From assembly GCF_944327115.1 (NCBI RefSeq), contig NZ_CALVGS010000039.1:1-55226 (forward strand): 55,226 bases of DNA. Reading direction: 5' to 3'. The position numbers were made by a program, and so were the translations under genes. Positions 8,309 to 17,273 of the stretch are shown here, one piece after another. Source of the DNA: an uncultured Traorella sp. (GTDB lineage: Bacteria > Bacillota_I > Bacilli_A > Erysipelotrichales > Erysipelotrichaceae). Numbering within the stretch: position 1 is the stretch's first letter; every line of letters begins with the position of its first letter. The notes under the pieces were generated by a model. The model was not told the origin of the DNA, ran no database searches, and saw only the letters and a program-made list of their open reading frames with translations.

Positions 8309-11128
8309 ATGTCAAATGATAAGATCGTTATAAAGGGTGCCAGAGAGAATAATCTGAAAAATATAGATGTTGAGATTCCGCGTAATAAGTTTGTGATCAT
8401 GACAGGTGTCAGCGGCAGCGGCAAGACGTCGCTTGCTTTTGATACGATCTATGCTGAAGGACAGCGCAGATATATGGAAAGCTTAAGTGCTTATGCCCGT
8501 CAGTTTTTAGGTAATAGTGAAAAACCGGATGTTGATAGTATTGAAGGATTGTCGCCGGCTATTTCAATTGATCAGAAGACGACGCATAACAATCCGCGAA
8601 GTACGGTAGGAACGGTAACGGAGATCTATGATTATCTGCGTCTTTTGTATGCACGTATCGGTGTTCCATATTGTCCGGATCACAATGAGCCGATCGAGGG
8701 ACAGACGATCAAGCAGATGGTGGACCGTATCATGGAAATCGAAGATAAGACAAGGATCATGATCTGTGCGCCGGTAGTTAGGAATAAGAAAGGAACGCAT
8801 AAGGAACTTTTAGAGTCGCTGCGTTCTGAGGGATATGTGCGTGTTCGTGTTGATGGCGAAATCAAATATATTGAAGATGTCCAGCTTTTGGATAAGAATA
8901 TCAAGCATACGATCGATGTCGTGGTAGATCGTATCGTGAAGTCTGATGATCGTTCACGTCTGAATGATTCTTTGGAAAATGCATTGAAGCTTGGAAAAGG
9001 GATGGCATTAGTGTGCTACAACAATGAAGAGATCCTTTTTTCTGAGAATTTCAGCTGTAAGATATGCGGATTCAGCGTGCCTACATTGGAGCCACGTCTT
9101 TTCTCGTTTAATGCCCCTTTGGGAGCTTGTGAAACTTGTAAGGGATTAGGTATTACTCAAAAGGTAAATCTGAATTATCTGATGCCTGATAAGACGAAGA
9201 CGATTCGTCAGGGAGGTATTGCTTACTATAAAAACATCATTGTGAAAGAGAATATTGAATGGCTGAGATTTAAGGCCTTGCTGGATCATTATCATATTGA
9301 TATCGATAAGCCGTTGAATCAGATGACCAAAAGGGAAATGAGGATCATTTGTGAAGGTGCTGATGAACCGATTTCTTATACGATCACTTCTAAAAATGGC
9401 AACAGCTACAATAAAACCGAGTATATTGAAGGTGTTTGTAAATTGATCGAAAGAAGATATGCGGAAACGACGTCTTCGTTTTCAAGAGAGTGGTATGGCA
9501 GTTTTTTAAGTGAATCTACATGTCCGACCTGTGGCGGCAAACGTCTGAACCGTCAGGCGCTGAGCGTCCGGGTCGGTGGCAAGAATATTTATGAATGGAC
9601 CCAGATGTCGATCAAGCAGGCCTTGGAATTTATGGATCATTTGGAGCTGACTCCGAAGCAGCAGGAAATCAGCAAGCTGATCTTAAAGGAAATCCGGGAA
9701 CGCTGCCAGTTTTTAAGCAATGTCGGCTTGAATTACCTGACGCTGGATCGTCTGGCCGGAACGCTTTCAGGTGGTGAAGCACAGCGTATTCGCCTGGCAA
9801 CTCAGATCGGAAGTCATCTGTCGGGCGTCCTTTATGTTTTGGATGAACCGAGCATTGGTCTGCATCAAAGAGATAATGCACGCTTGATCGAGTCGCTGAA
9901 GGCCATGCGTGATTTAGGAAATTCATTGATCGTGGTAGAACATGATGAAGAAACGATGATGGAAAGTGACTATATCATTGATATCGGACCTTATGCCGGT
10001 GTTCATGGCGGTCAATTGGTTGCTTGTGGTACACCTCAGGAAATCATGCAGAATGAGAATTCGATCACCGGTAATTATCTTTCCAAGCGATGGTCAATCC
10101 CGATTCCTGAAAAACGTCGCAAAGGCAATGGAAAATATTTGGAGATCGTAGGTGCTACACAAAATAATCTGAAGAATATTGATGTGAAGATACCTTTGGG
10201 TACGCTTTGTGTCGTTACCGGGGTGAGTGGCAGCGGAAAGAGCTCACTGGTCAATGAAGTCTTAACAAAGGGTGTTCAGGCGGCATTGGGAAGAACACGT
10301 GTTGAACCCGGTGCATGTAAGAAGATCAAAGGTTTGAAAAACATTGATAAGATCATTGATATTTCACAGGATCCGATCGGTCGTACGCCGCGTTCCAATC
10401 CGGCCACTTATACTGGTGTATTTGATGATATTCGTGAATTGTTTGCACAGACCAATGATGCGAAGATGCGTGGCTATGATAAAGGAAGATTTTCTTTTAA
10501 TGTCAAGGGTGGCCGCTGTGAGGCCTGTCAGGGAGATGGTATCTTAAGGATTTCGATGCATTTTCTTCCTGATGTCTATGTTCCTTGTGATGTGTGTGAG
10601 GGAAAGCGTTACAACGAAGAAACACTGGCTGTTACATATAAGGGAAAAAACATTTATGATGTATTGGAGATGAGCGTTGAGGAAAGTGTCGAATTTTTCA
10701 AAAATGTTCCAAAGATCGCTCATCGTCTGCAAACGCTGCAGGATGTCGGGCTAGGTTATGTCAAGCTGGGACAGAGCGCAACGACGCTTTCGGGCGGTGA
10801 AGCACAGCGTGTCAAGCTGGCGAGCGAGCTTCAGCGGAAGGCGACCGGCAAGACGTTGTTTGTACTGGATGAGCCGACGACCGGTCTGCATACACATGAT
10901 GTGAAAAAATTGATGGAAGTATTGATGCGTATCGTTGATAATGGCGATACGGTCGTTGTTATCGAACATAATCTGGATGTCATCAAATGTGCGGATTACA
11001 TTATTGATCTCGGTCCGGAGGGCGGCGACGAAGGCGGCCAGCTGGTCGTCAGCGGAAGCGTTGATGAAGTCATGGCCTGCGAGAAAAGCTATACAGGCCA
11101 GTATCTGAAGAAAGTCATGGAGGGATAA
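8309..11128 (+). CDS. uvrA: Excinuclease ABC subunit A
   Basis: A 939-residue UvrA, the damage-sensing ATPase of nucleotide excision repair that loads UvrB. The start was moved to ATG 8309 (MSNDKIVIKG), which has GGAGGA nine bases upstream and gives the usual length of about 940; the frame extends 30 codons further without support. Two ABC-type modules are present, with Walker A GVSGSGKTS and GVSGSGKSS and two LSGGEAQR signatures. Zinc modules include CKIC...CETC in the first half, CPTC, and CEAC...CDVC in the second. uvrB is not adjacent in this window. Two bases separate its stop from hprK, so read-through into the hprK operon is likely. Confidence 0.96.
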   Translation: MSNDKIVIKGARENNLKNIDVEIPRNKFVIMTGVSGSGKTSLAFDTIYAEGQRRYMESLSAYARQFLGNSEKPDVDSIEGLSPAISIDQKTTHNNPRSTVGTVTEIYDYLRLLYARIGVPYCPDHNEPIEGQTIKQMVDRIMEIEDKTRIMICAPVVRNKKGTHKELLESLRSEGYVRVRVDGEIKYIEDVQLLDKNIKHTIDVVVDRIVKSDDRSRLNDSLENALKLGKGMALVCYNNEEILFSENFSCKICGFSVPTLEPRLFSFNAPLGACETCKGLGITQKVNLNYLMPDKTKTIRQGGIAYYKNIIVKENIEWLRFKALLDHYHIDIDKPLNQMTKREMRIICEGADEPISYTITSKNGNSYNKTEYIEGVCKLIERRYAETTSSFSREWYGSFLSESTCPTCGGKRLNRQALSVRVGGKNIYEWTQMSIKQALEFMDHLELTPKQQEISKLILKEIRERCQFLSNVGLNYLTLDRLAGTLSGGEAQRIRLATQIGSHLSGVLYVLDEPSIGLHQRDNARLIESLKAMRDLGNSLIVVEHDEETMMESDYIIDIGPYAGVHGGQLVACGTPQEIMQNENSITGNYLSKRWSIPIPEKRRKGNGKYLEIVGATQNNLKNIDVKIPLGTLCVVTGVSGSGKSSLVNEVLTKGVQAALGRTRVEPGACKKIKGLKNIDKIIDISQDPIGRTPRSNPATYTGVFDDIRELFAQTNDAKMRGYDKGRFSFNVKGGRCEACQGDGILRISMHFLPDVYVPCDVCEGKRYNEETLAVTYKGKNIYDVLEMSVEESVEFFKNVPKIAHRLQTLQDVGLGYVKLGQSATTLSGGEAQRVKLASELQRKATGKTLFVLDEPTTGLHTHDVKKLMEVLMRIVDNGDTVVVIEHNLDVIKCADYIIDLGPEGGDEGGQLVVSGSVDEVMACEKSYTGQYLKKVMEG

Positions 11129-11129
11129 G

Positions 11130-12071
11130 ATGGGCGTTACTGTAAAAGATTTAAAAGAGCATTTGAATTACATTCAAGTAACCGGTGATGAGCTCTCTTT
11201 GCAAAGAGAGATCGTTGTTGCGGATACCAATCGTCCCGGGCTGGAGCTGACGGGCTATTATCTTCATTCCCAACGTGAGCGGATCGTTATTTTAGGTAAT
11301 AAGGAAATGGGTTATATCCAGGGAATGAGCCATGAGGCCCAATATACGAGCTTTGAGTATCTGACCCAGGATGAAACGCCTTGTATCATCATTACTCATG
11401 GTGCACAGTGTCCGGATCTTTTGCGTGAAATAGCGCAGCGGAAAAAATTTCCGGTGCTGTGTACGAAGGAAGAAACATATCGTGTCGTCATTGATGCGGT
11501 TACCTTTCTGGATGAGAAGATGGCTCCTATGACATCACTTCACGGGGTTTTGGTACAAATATATGGAAAAGGCGTACTGCTTACAGGAGAGAGCGGTATG
11601 GGAAAAAGCGAAATAGCGCTTGAATTAATCAAAAGGGGTCATTTGCTGATTGCGGATGATCGGGTGGATTGTTTTTTGATCCATCAGGAAATTATCGGCC
11701 AGTCACCAGAGGTCTTAAAGGAAATGCTGGAAATACGTGGTGTAGGAATCATCAATGTATCCAAGATGTTTGGTATCAGCAGCGTATTAGATAAGACGAA
11801 GATAGATCTGAATATTCATTTAGAGCCTTGGCAGGTTGAAAAAGATTATGACCGGGTCGGTATAGAAAAAAAGAAATTTAAGGATATTTTGGGTGTTTCT
11901 ATTCCAAAGCTGGAGCTTCCGGTCAAAGAGGGACGTTCGATGGCGGCGATCATCGAGTCAGCGGTGACGAACTATCTGCTCAGCAGTATGGGACAGGATA
12001 GCGCTAAAGAGTTTGAGGAAAGGATTCTTCGCTATATTGAGATGAATAAGAACGGAGGAAATGAATCATGA
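11130..12071 (+). CDS. hprK: HPr kinase/phosphorylase
   Basis: A 313-residue bifunctional enzyme that phosphorylates HPr on Ser46 and removes the phosphate by phosphorolysis, releasing pyrophosphate. It is the sensor for CcpA-dependent catabolite repression. Visible features are His138 at the start of the catalytic domain, the P-loop GESGMGKS (153-160), and the signature EIRGVGIINV with the later EKKKFKDILG region. Length matches the family. It begins two bases after uvrA and its last codon overlaps the next gene by four bases (ATGA). A candidate CcpA site upstream of murQ in the same window fits an intact repression system. Confidence 0.96.
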   Translation: MGVTVKDLKEHLNYIQVTGDELSLQREIVVADTNRPGLELTGYYLHSQRERIVILGNKEMGYIQGMSHEAQYTSFEYLTQDETPCIIITHGAQCPDLLREIAQRKKFPVLCTKEETYRVVIDAVTFLDEKMAPMTSLHGVLVQIYGKGVLLTGESGMGKSEIALELIKRGHLLIADDRVDCFLIHQEIIGQSPEVLKEMLEIRGVGIINVSKMFGISSVLDKTKIDLNIHLEPWQVEKDYDRVGIEKKKFKDILGVSIPKLELPVKEGRSMAAIIESAVTNYLLSSMGQDSAKEFEERILRYIEMNKNGGNES

Positions 12072-13555
12072 GCTTTTTTCCAACAAGACAGATCTTTCTT
12101 GAAATAGGTCCGCTGTCAATCACATGGTATGCACTGTTAAGCATTCTGGGATTTATCGTTGCATATTATCTGTCACGTCATACGTTATTGAAGATGAAGG
12201 TGGATAAAGATAAAATTGAGGATTTCCTTTTCTATCTTTTGCCGATTGCTTATATCGGGTCACGTCTTTGGTATTGTGCGTTTGAGTGGAAACGTTATAT
12301 CAGTGATCCGATTTCAATATTATATATTTGGGAGGGCGGTCTTGCCTTTCATGGCGGTGTAGCCGCTGCTGTCATATTTTCGATTTATTATTGCCGGAAA
12401 AATAAGATTCATCTTCTGCGTTTTGGCGATGCGATATTTCCGAACGTCCTGATCGGGCAAATGATCGGCAGATGGGGCAATTTTGTGAATCAAGAAGCCT
12501 TTGGTCCGATCGTAAGTGCTGAAAGCTTGAACTGGCTTCCTGATTTTATCAAAGAAGGCATGTATATCAATGGAGCATATCGAATGCCTACCTTTCTTTA
12601 TGAAGGGATTGGCAATCTGATCGGATATATCTTGATTCGTTTTGTTTTTAACCGCTATGGACGAAAAAAACGTGGTGATCTCATGTATGCTTATTTTATG
12701 TGGGAAGGAATGGTTCGTTTCTTTATTGAGGGATTCAGGACAGATTCACTGATGGTAGGGCCACTAAAGACGGCTCAGCTTGTTTCTGTTGCGTTGATGG
12801 TGATTGGTCTTTTAGGTCTTTTAGGTGTATATGATCGTGTCTTTAAGAACTTTTATCCGTTTAAGAAAGAAAAGCCGGTCATCTTATTTGATGCAGATGG
12901 TACCTTGATTGATACGATACCTTTGATAACAGCCAGCTATAAGCATGTGATAGAGCTTCATCCATTAGAAAGAGAATTAAGTCCCATGGAATATAAAAAC
13001 TTACCGGGACCACCGTTGGAGGTTACTTTGAAGGAGCTTTATCCGCAAGCTGATCATGCGACGATCGAACAATATGCACAGGAATATCGTGAGTATAATA
13101 GTGCCCATCATGATGAGATGGTCAAGGTATTGCCGGGAGTTGTGGAAATGCTGGACTATTGTAAAGAAAACGGTTATCCGATCGGTGTTGTTTCGAATAA
13201 GGTAGAAGCAACGGTGAAGCATGGATTAAAATATTGCGGTATCGATGGTTATTTTGAAGTTGTGGTATGTAAGGAACAGATGGAAAAGGCGAAACCTGAT
13301 CCGGATGGCTTATTGAAGGGATGCGCCCTTTTAAATAAAGGTCATGATGACCTCATATATTGTGGGGATGCTCCAAGTGATATCATGGCCGCTAAAAACA
13401 TGTCAGCTTTCTCAGTAGGCGTTGTTTTTGACGAGGAAAGGAAAGAGGCAATCGAGAAGTTGCATCCTTGCGCAATTATTACAGAATGGAAACAGTTTTG
13501 TGAACTGTTAAAGGAGGAAAGAGAATGGAGCGACAATTCGACCTTGTTGTGGTAG
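12068..13555 (+). CDS. lgt: Fusion: prolipoprotein diacylglyceryl transferase + HAD phosphatase (Lgt-PpaX type)
   Basis: A single uninterrupted 495-codon frame encodes two enzymes. Residues 1 to about 260 are Lgt, which transfers diacylglycerol to the lipobox cysteine of prolipoproteins: about seven membrane segments, FHGGV (94-98) and the signature GRWGNFVNQEAFGP (134-147). Residues about 269-495 are a HAD hydrolase: FDADGTLIDT with Asp275 and Asp277, VVSNK as motif II, and CGDAPSDI as motif IV, most like pyrophosphatase PpaX or phosphoglycolate phosphatase. In Bacillus hprK, lgt and ppaX are separate neighbours, and PpaX destroys pyrophosphate made by HprK. Lgt ends in the cytoplasm, so the phosphatase would face HprK. 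The 3' end overlaps trxB by 31 bases. Confidence 0.93.
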   Translation: MSFFPTRQIFLEIGPLSITWYALLSILGFIVAYYLSRHTLLKMKVDKDKIEDFLFYLLPIAYIGSRLWYCAFEWKRYISDPISILYIWEGGLAFHGGVAAAVIFSIYYCRKNKIHLLRFGDAIFPNVLIGQMIGRWGNFVNQEAFGPIVSAESLNWLPDFIKEGMYINGAYRMPTFLYEGIGNLIGYILIRFVFNRYGRKKRGDLMYAYFMWEGMVRFFIEGFRTDSLMVGPLKTAQLVSVALMVIGLLGLLGVYDRVFKNFYPFKKEKPVILFDADGTLIDTIPLITASYKHVIELHPLERELSPMEYKNLPGPPLEVTLKELYPQADHATIEQYAQEYREYNSAHHDEMVKVLPGVVEMLDYCKENGYPIGVVSNKVEATVKHGLKYCGIDGYFEVVVCKEQMEKAKPDPDGLLKGCALLNKGHDDLIYCGDAPSDIMAAKNMSAFSVGVVFDEERKEAIEKLHPCAIITEWKQFCELLKEEREWSDNSTLLW

Positions 13556-14445
13556 GCGGAGGTCCGGCAGGACTAAGTGCTGCCATCTATGGTGCAAGAA
13601 GTGGTTTATCGGTAGCGGTGCTTGAATCTTATGCACCGGGAGGAAAGCTGGTAAAAACAGCACATATCGAAAATTATCCGGGCATTGAGTCAATGGAAGG
13701 AACGACATTGGCTATGAATCTATTGAATCATGCGACTCATTTAGGAGCTGAATATATTGCTTGTGAAGTGAGCAGGATAGAAGGAAAGAGCGTCATTTGT
13801 ACAGATGGCAGCAAAATTACAGGCAAGGCATTGATTCTTGCGACTGGAACCTTGGAGCGAAAGCTGAATATTCCGGGTGAAGAAAGAAATGTTGGCCGTG
13901 GTGTTTCCTATTGTGCCATTTGTGATGGTGCATTCTTTAAAAATAAAGTGATTACTGTCATCGGTGGCGGTAATAGTGCATTGGAAGAGGCTTCTTATCT
14001 AACGCAATTTGCCAGCAAAGTAAATGTGTTGGTAAGAAATGAACTGCGGGCAGATCAGAATATTCAGGATGAAGCCTATGCCAATGATAAAATTGAGATC
14101 ATGAAAAAGATCATTCCTTTGGAAATTTTGGATGACGGTAAAAAAGTGAATGGCATCAAGGTTAAAAATGTGTTGACAAATGAGGAATATGTCATGGAAA
14201 CAAGTGCGGTATTCCCATATGTAGGTGCCGATCCGGTCACATCTTATGCAAAGGATCTCGGTATTTGTGATGAGCATGGCTATATCATCACAGATGAAGA
14301 AATGGCAACAGCTGCTGATGGTATCTTTGCGGCAGGTGATGTACGTAAGAAAACGATTCGTCAGGTCGTAACAGCAGCCGGTGATGGTGCAATTGCCGCA
14401 CAAAGTGCCTTCCATTACATTAAAAAGCATGATGAAGGTAAATGA
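13525..14445 (+). CDS. trxB: Thioredoxin-disulfide reductase
   Basis: A 306-residue FAD-dependent NADPH:thioredoxin reductase. FAD-binding GGGPAGLSAA (11-20), redox pair Cys130 and Cys133 in CAICDG, NADPH-binding GGGNSALEEA, and C-terminal FAD motif IFAAGDVR are all present. Length fits the low-molecular-weight bacterial form. AAAGGAGG ahead of ATG 13525 lies inside the preceding coding region, so the genes overlap by 31 bases and are translationally linked. It supplies electrons for thioredoxin; co-location with hprK/lgt is also seen in Bacillus. Confidence 0.96.
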   Translation: MERQFDLVVVGGGPAGLSAAIYGARSGLSVAVLESYAPGGKLVKTAHIENYPGIESMEGTTLAMNLLNHATHLGAEYIACEVSRIEGKSVICTDGSKITGKALILATGTLERKLNIPGEERNVGRGVSYCAICDGAFFKNKVITVIGGGNSALEEASYLTQFASKVNVLVRNELRADQNIQDEAYANDKIEIMKKIIPLEILDDGKKVNGIKVKNVLTNEEYVMETSAVFPYVGADPVTSYAKDLGICDEHGYIITDEEMATAADGIFAAGDVRKKTIRQVVTAAGDGAIAAQSAFHYIKKHDEGK

Positions 14446-14755
14446 TTATCAAAAAAAGGCCCTGCGTACTTTGAATCCATCGCTTTCTAAATCAGAAATC
14501 CTGATCAATGGCGTCATGGGTCTTTGTGGTGAGTCAGGAGAAGCAATCGATATCGTCAAAAAGCATCTAGCGCAGGGACATAAGCTTGATCGGGAAAATT
14601 TAGCGAAAGAGCTGGGAGATGTAGCCTGGTATCTTGCGGAAACAGCTTATGCGCTTGATTATGATTTGGAGAGCATCTTTCAGATGAATCTTGATAAGCT
14701 TGCAAAGCGATATCCTCATGGTTTTGAAAAAGAGAAGTCAATTGATAGAGATTAA
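14432..14755 (+). CDS. MazG-like nucleotide pyrophosphohydrolase
   Basis: A 107-residue protein of the all-alpha NTP pyrophosphatase (MazG-like) superfamily. The metal-binding pattern is visible as GLCGESGEAID followed by LAKELGDVAWYLAE, the usual E-x2-E...E-x2-D arrangement. Such proteins hydrolyse (d)NTPs to monophosphates and pyrophosphate. I start it at ATG 14432 (MKVNDYQKKA), overlapping the end of trxB by 14 bases; ATG 14429 is equally possible. The frame extends upstream to 14381 only through trxB. It is the last gene of the hprK operon and is followed by a terminator. Confidence 0.8.
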   Translation: MKVNDYQKKALRTLNPSLSKSEILINGVMGLCGESGEAIDIVKKHLAQGHKLDRENLAKELGDVAWYLAETAYALDYDLESIFQMNLDKLAKRYPHGFEKEKSIDRD

Positions 14756-14761
14756 GAAAAT

Positions 14762-14798
14762 GACTATGTAAAGCATCTTGCGATACATGGTCTTTTTT
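14762..14798 (+). terminator. Terminator after the hprK-trxB operon
   Basis: GACTATGTA (14762-14770) can pair with TACATGGTC (14784-14792) over nine positions including one G-T, followed by seven T. It closes the operon before the DeoR regulator promoter region. Confidence 0.7.
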
Positions 14799-14848
14799 TA
14801 TGAAAAGTTAATGAAATAATCAAAAAATGATATAAACAATCATAAAAA

Positions 14849-14898
14849 TGAACAAATTGAATAGAATAACTATAAAAGTTGACCGAAATCAGTCAACT
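14849..14898 (+). promoter_or_regulatory. Candidate promoter with an operator-like inverted repeat for the amino-sugar operon
   Basis: TGAACA (14849-14854) and TATAAA (14871-14876) are 16 bases apart. Directly after the -10 lies a perfect inverted repeat, AGTTGAC (14877-14883), eight-base spacer, GTCAACT (14892-14898), covering the expected transcription start. This is a good position for a repressor site, most simply for the DeoR-family protein encoded next. The repeat could instead act as a 5' mRNA hairpin. Confidence 0.5.
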
Positions 14899-14970
14899 AT
14901 CTTTGGATGAATTATTTACTTCTTCTTTTATGAGCTGATATGATTGAAGTACCTTAAGGCGGTATCTATT

Positions 14971-15726
14971 ATGACAAAAGATTTACAAAAGAAAATGCTC
15001 GAGTATATTCAAATTCAGAAAACAGTAACAACAGGTGAGCTATGTGATAAGTTCAATATTTCTGAGAGCAGCAGTCGCAGATTCCTTCAGAAAATGTCAG
15101 ATCAAGGTAAAATTCAGCGATTTCATGGAGGAGCTATATTTTTAGAAGATGAAGATTCTTCTGAAATTCAAAAACGTTATCATGTTTGTGAGAAAGAAAA
15201 GGAAAGCATTGCGAAAAAAGCAGCGGAGCTGATCAAGCCTAATACAACGATTATCCTTTTAGGCGGAACGACCGTTTATCGGATATGTAAATATATTAAG
15301 CACATGAAACTTACTGTCATTACCAATTCGATGATCGTATTTAAAGAGCTTCAAAGCTCTAAAGGTATTCAGCTTGTCTTGCTTGGTGGCGAATATAATC
15401 GTGATGAAGAGGAGCTTTGTGGCGTTCTGACGAATAATAATTCTAAATTATTCGCGTGTGATCATTTATTTTTCGGGGCTGCGGGATATATTCGCAATAC
15501 AGGCTTTACTACTTCCGATATGAACTCGTTGCAAATGTATTCAGAATGTATGGCTTTAGCTAAACAGGTCACATTAGTATTTGACAGCTCAAAATTTGAA
15601 GAAAGAGGTAAGGCAATTACTGTTAACAATAAGGAGCTGACCTATCTTATTACTGACAGTAAGATCAAGGATGTCTATGTGAATGAACTAAAAAAAGCAC
15701 ATGTTCAAGTAATTGTGGCTGATTGA
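14971..15726 (+). CDS. DeoR-family transcriptional regulator (AgaR-like)
   Basis: A 251-residue sugar-responsive regulator. An N-terminal winged HTH lies at about 1-55 (VTTGELCDKFNISESSSRRF), followed by RFHGGAI, a hallmark linker of the DeoR family, and a C-terminal DeoR sensor domain of the phosphosugar isomerase-like fold with LGGTT and HLFFGAAGY. ATG 14971 is chosen because AAGGCGG precedes it; the frame extends nine codons to a TTG without support. It leads the operon for amino-sugar uptake and probably responds to a sugar phosphate from that pathway. Its stop overlaps nothing but lies 13 bases before the SIS gene. Confidence 0.88.
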   Translation: MTKDLQKKMLEYIQIQKTVTTGELCDKFNISESSSRRFLQKMSDQGKIQRFHGGAIFLEDEDSSEIQKRYHVCEKEKESIAKKAAELIKPNTTIILLGGTTVYRICKYIKHMKLTVITNSMIVFKELQSSKGIQLVLLGGEYNRDEEELCGVLTNNNSKLFACDHLFFGAAGYIRNTGFTTSDMNSLQMYSECMALAKQVTLVFDSSKFEERGKAITVNNKELTYLITDSKIKDVYVNELKKAHVQVIVAD

Positions 15727-15739
15727 AAAGGAGATTAGC

Positions 15740-16777
15740 ATGGAATATTATTCATATTTCGAAATTCATAAATCTTATGAACAGATGAAGCAAAGTGTTG
15801 ATGAAGTCATTAGAAGAAAGGATGCCATTGAGAAGGTATTTGAAGATATCAGCGAGATCATTTTCTTAGGATGTGGATCAAGTTACTGGTTATCTTTATC
15901 GGCATCGAGAACTTTCTCAAAACTTTCTAAGAAACATTCGCTGGCATTAAAAGCTACCGAGGTTTCAATGCATTTGGAAGAAATGAAAGATCGTTTTAAA
16001 CGACCGCTGTTTATTACACCGACTCGTTCAGGAGCTTCAAAAGAACTGCTTATCAGCATGGAGTATCTAAAAAAAGTATATCCACAAGCTAAAATATTAA
16101 CGCTCAGTGAATATCAGGATAATCAAATGGCAGCTATGAGCGATCTAAACATTGCTTTGCCATGGGCAGATGAAACTTCGATCTGTCAGACACGTTCGTT
16201 TAATTGTCTTTATATCTCGCTTCTTGCGATAGCGGGTCAGCTTTGGTCAAAAAAGCTTCTTGATGAAGTTATGGATTATCTGGCAATGTGTGAAACACTT
16301 TACCCGGATATTGAAACAAAGACAAAGAAGATCGTGAATCAGATGTGCGATCCGGAAATCGTCGTATTGGGAAGTGGGCCTGCATATGGCTGTGTCATAG
16401 AAGGAGCTTATATCGTTGAGGAAATGGCACAGCATATTGCGACATACTATCATACGCTGGAATATCGTCATGGACCTATCGTTTGTGCAAATAAAAACAC
16501 ATATTTGTTCTTGTGTCATACCTCATTGAATAATGAACAATTAGAAATTGATATGGCGGCAGAAACGAAGCACAAAGGAGCAACGATCATATGCTGTGGC
16601 TTTGATGATGAAAAACAGGTAGCAGACTGGAACTTTACATTAAAAGGAGATTTCGGTGAAGAAATCAGAGGTATCTATTTCACAGCTATCTTACAATCTA
16701 TTGCCTACTATCTTGCAGTAGCATCTGGATATAATCCGGATCAACCACAAGAATTAGTAAAATATATAACTTATTGA
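15740..16777 (+). CDS. SIS-domain sugar isomerase/deaminase (AgaS/GlmS-C-like)
   Basis: A 345-residue protein with two SIS (sugar isomerase) domains resembling the isomerase half of GlmS. The first contains FLGCGSSYWLSLSASRTF and TPTRSGASKE, the second LGSGPAYGC and EYRHGPI. The C-terminus DQPQELVKYITY matches the closing motif of GlmS isomerases. Family members deaminate or isomerise amino-sugar phosphates (AgaS) or deglycate Amadori products (FrlB). PTS genes and an AgaI/NagB-like gene downstream favour an amino-sugar phosphate. AAAGGAG precedes ATG 15740. A fructoselysine or glucoselysine role is the main alternative. Confidence 0.82.
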   Translation: MEYYSYFEIHKSYEQMKQSVDEVIRRKDAIEKVFEDISEIIFLGCGSSYWLSLSASRTFSKLSKKHSLALKATEVSMHLEEMKDRFKRPLFITPTRSGASKELLISMEYLKKVYPQAKILTLSEYQDNQMAAMSDLNIALPWADETSICQTRSFNCLYISLLAIAGQLWSKKLLDEVMDYLAMCETLYPDIETKTKKIVNQMCDPEIVVLGSGPAYGCVIEGAYIVEEMAQHIATYYHTLEYRHGPIVCANKNTYLFLCHTSLNNEQLEIDMAAETKHKGATIICCGFDDEKQVADWNFTLKGDFGEEIRGIYFTAILQSIAYYLAVASGYNPDQPQELVKYITY

Positions 16778-16792
16778 CAGGAGGATGAAGAA

Positions 16793-17257
16793 ATGCCGAA
16801 TATTTTGTTAACAAGAATTGATAATCGACTGGTTCATGGCCAGGTTGGCGTAACATGGGTTTCATCAGTAGGTGCGAATCTTTTGGTGGTTGCTGATGAT
16901 GCTGTGAGCAAAGATACGCTTCAACAGCAATTGATGGGCATTACCGCAAAATCTTCCGGCATCGATATTCGTTTTTTCAGCATTCAGAAAACGATTGATA
17001 TTATTCATAAGGCAAGCAGCAAGCAAAAGATCTTTCTGATCGTCCGTACACCGCAAGATGTCGTCAGGCTGCTTGAAGGAAATGTACCAATAACAAAGGT
17101 AAATGTCGGAAACATGCATTTTTCAGAAGGAAAACGGAAGATTTCATCAAAAGTTTATGTTGATGATCATGATCTTGAACAATTTAAAAAAATAAAAGAA
17201 TTTGGAGTTGAACTTTATATACAGGATGTTCCGGATTCAGAAAAGAAGGTATTGTAA
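16793..17257 (+). CDS. PTS mannose/fructose/sorbose-family EIIB
   Basis: A 154-residue cytosolic phosphocarrier of the mannose-family phosphotransferase system. The phosphorylated histidine is His15 in the conserved DNRLVHGQVGVTW segment. It accepts phosphate from EIIA and passes it to sugar entering through IIC/IID. AGGAGGA precedes the ATG, 15 bases after the SIS gene. No EIIA gene is present in the operon, so phosphate must come from an EIIA encoded elsewhere. Confidence 0.95.
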   Translation: MPNILLTRIDNRLVHGQVGVTWVSSVGANLLVVADDAVSKDTLQQQLMGITAKSSGIDIRFFSIQKTIDIIHKASSKQKIFLIVRTPQDVVRLLEGNVPITKVNVGNMHFSEGKRKISSKVYVDDHDLEQFKKIKEFGVELYIQDVPDSEKKVL

Positions 17258-17273
17258 AAAGGAGGGAAAAGAT

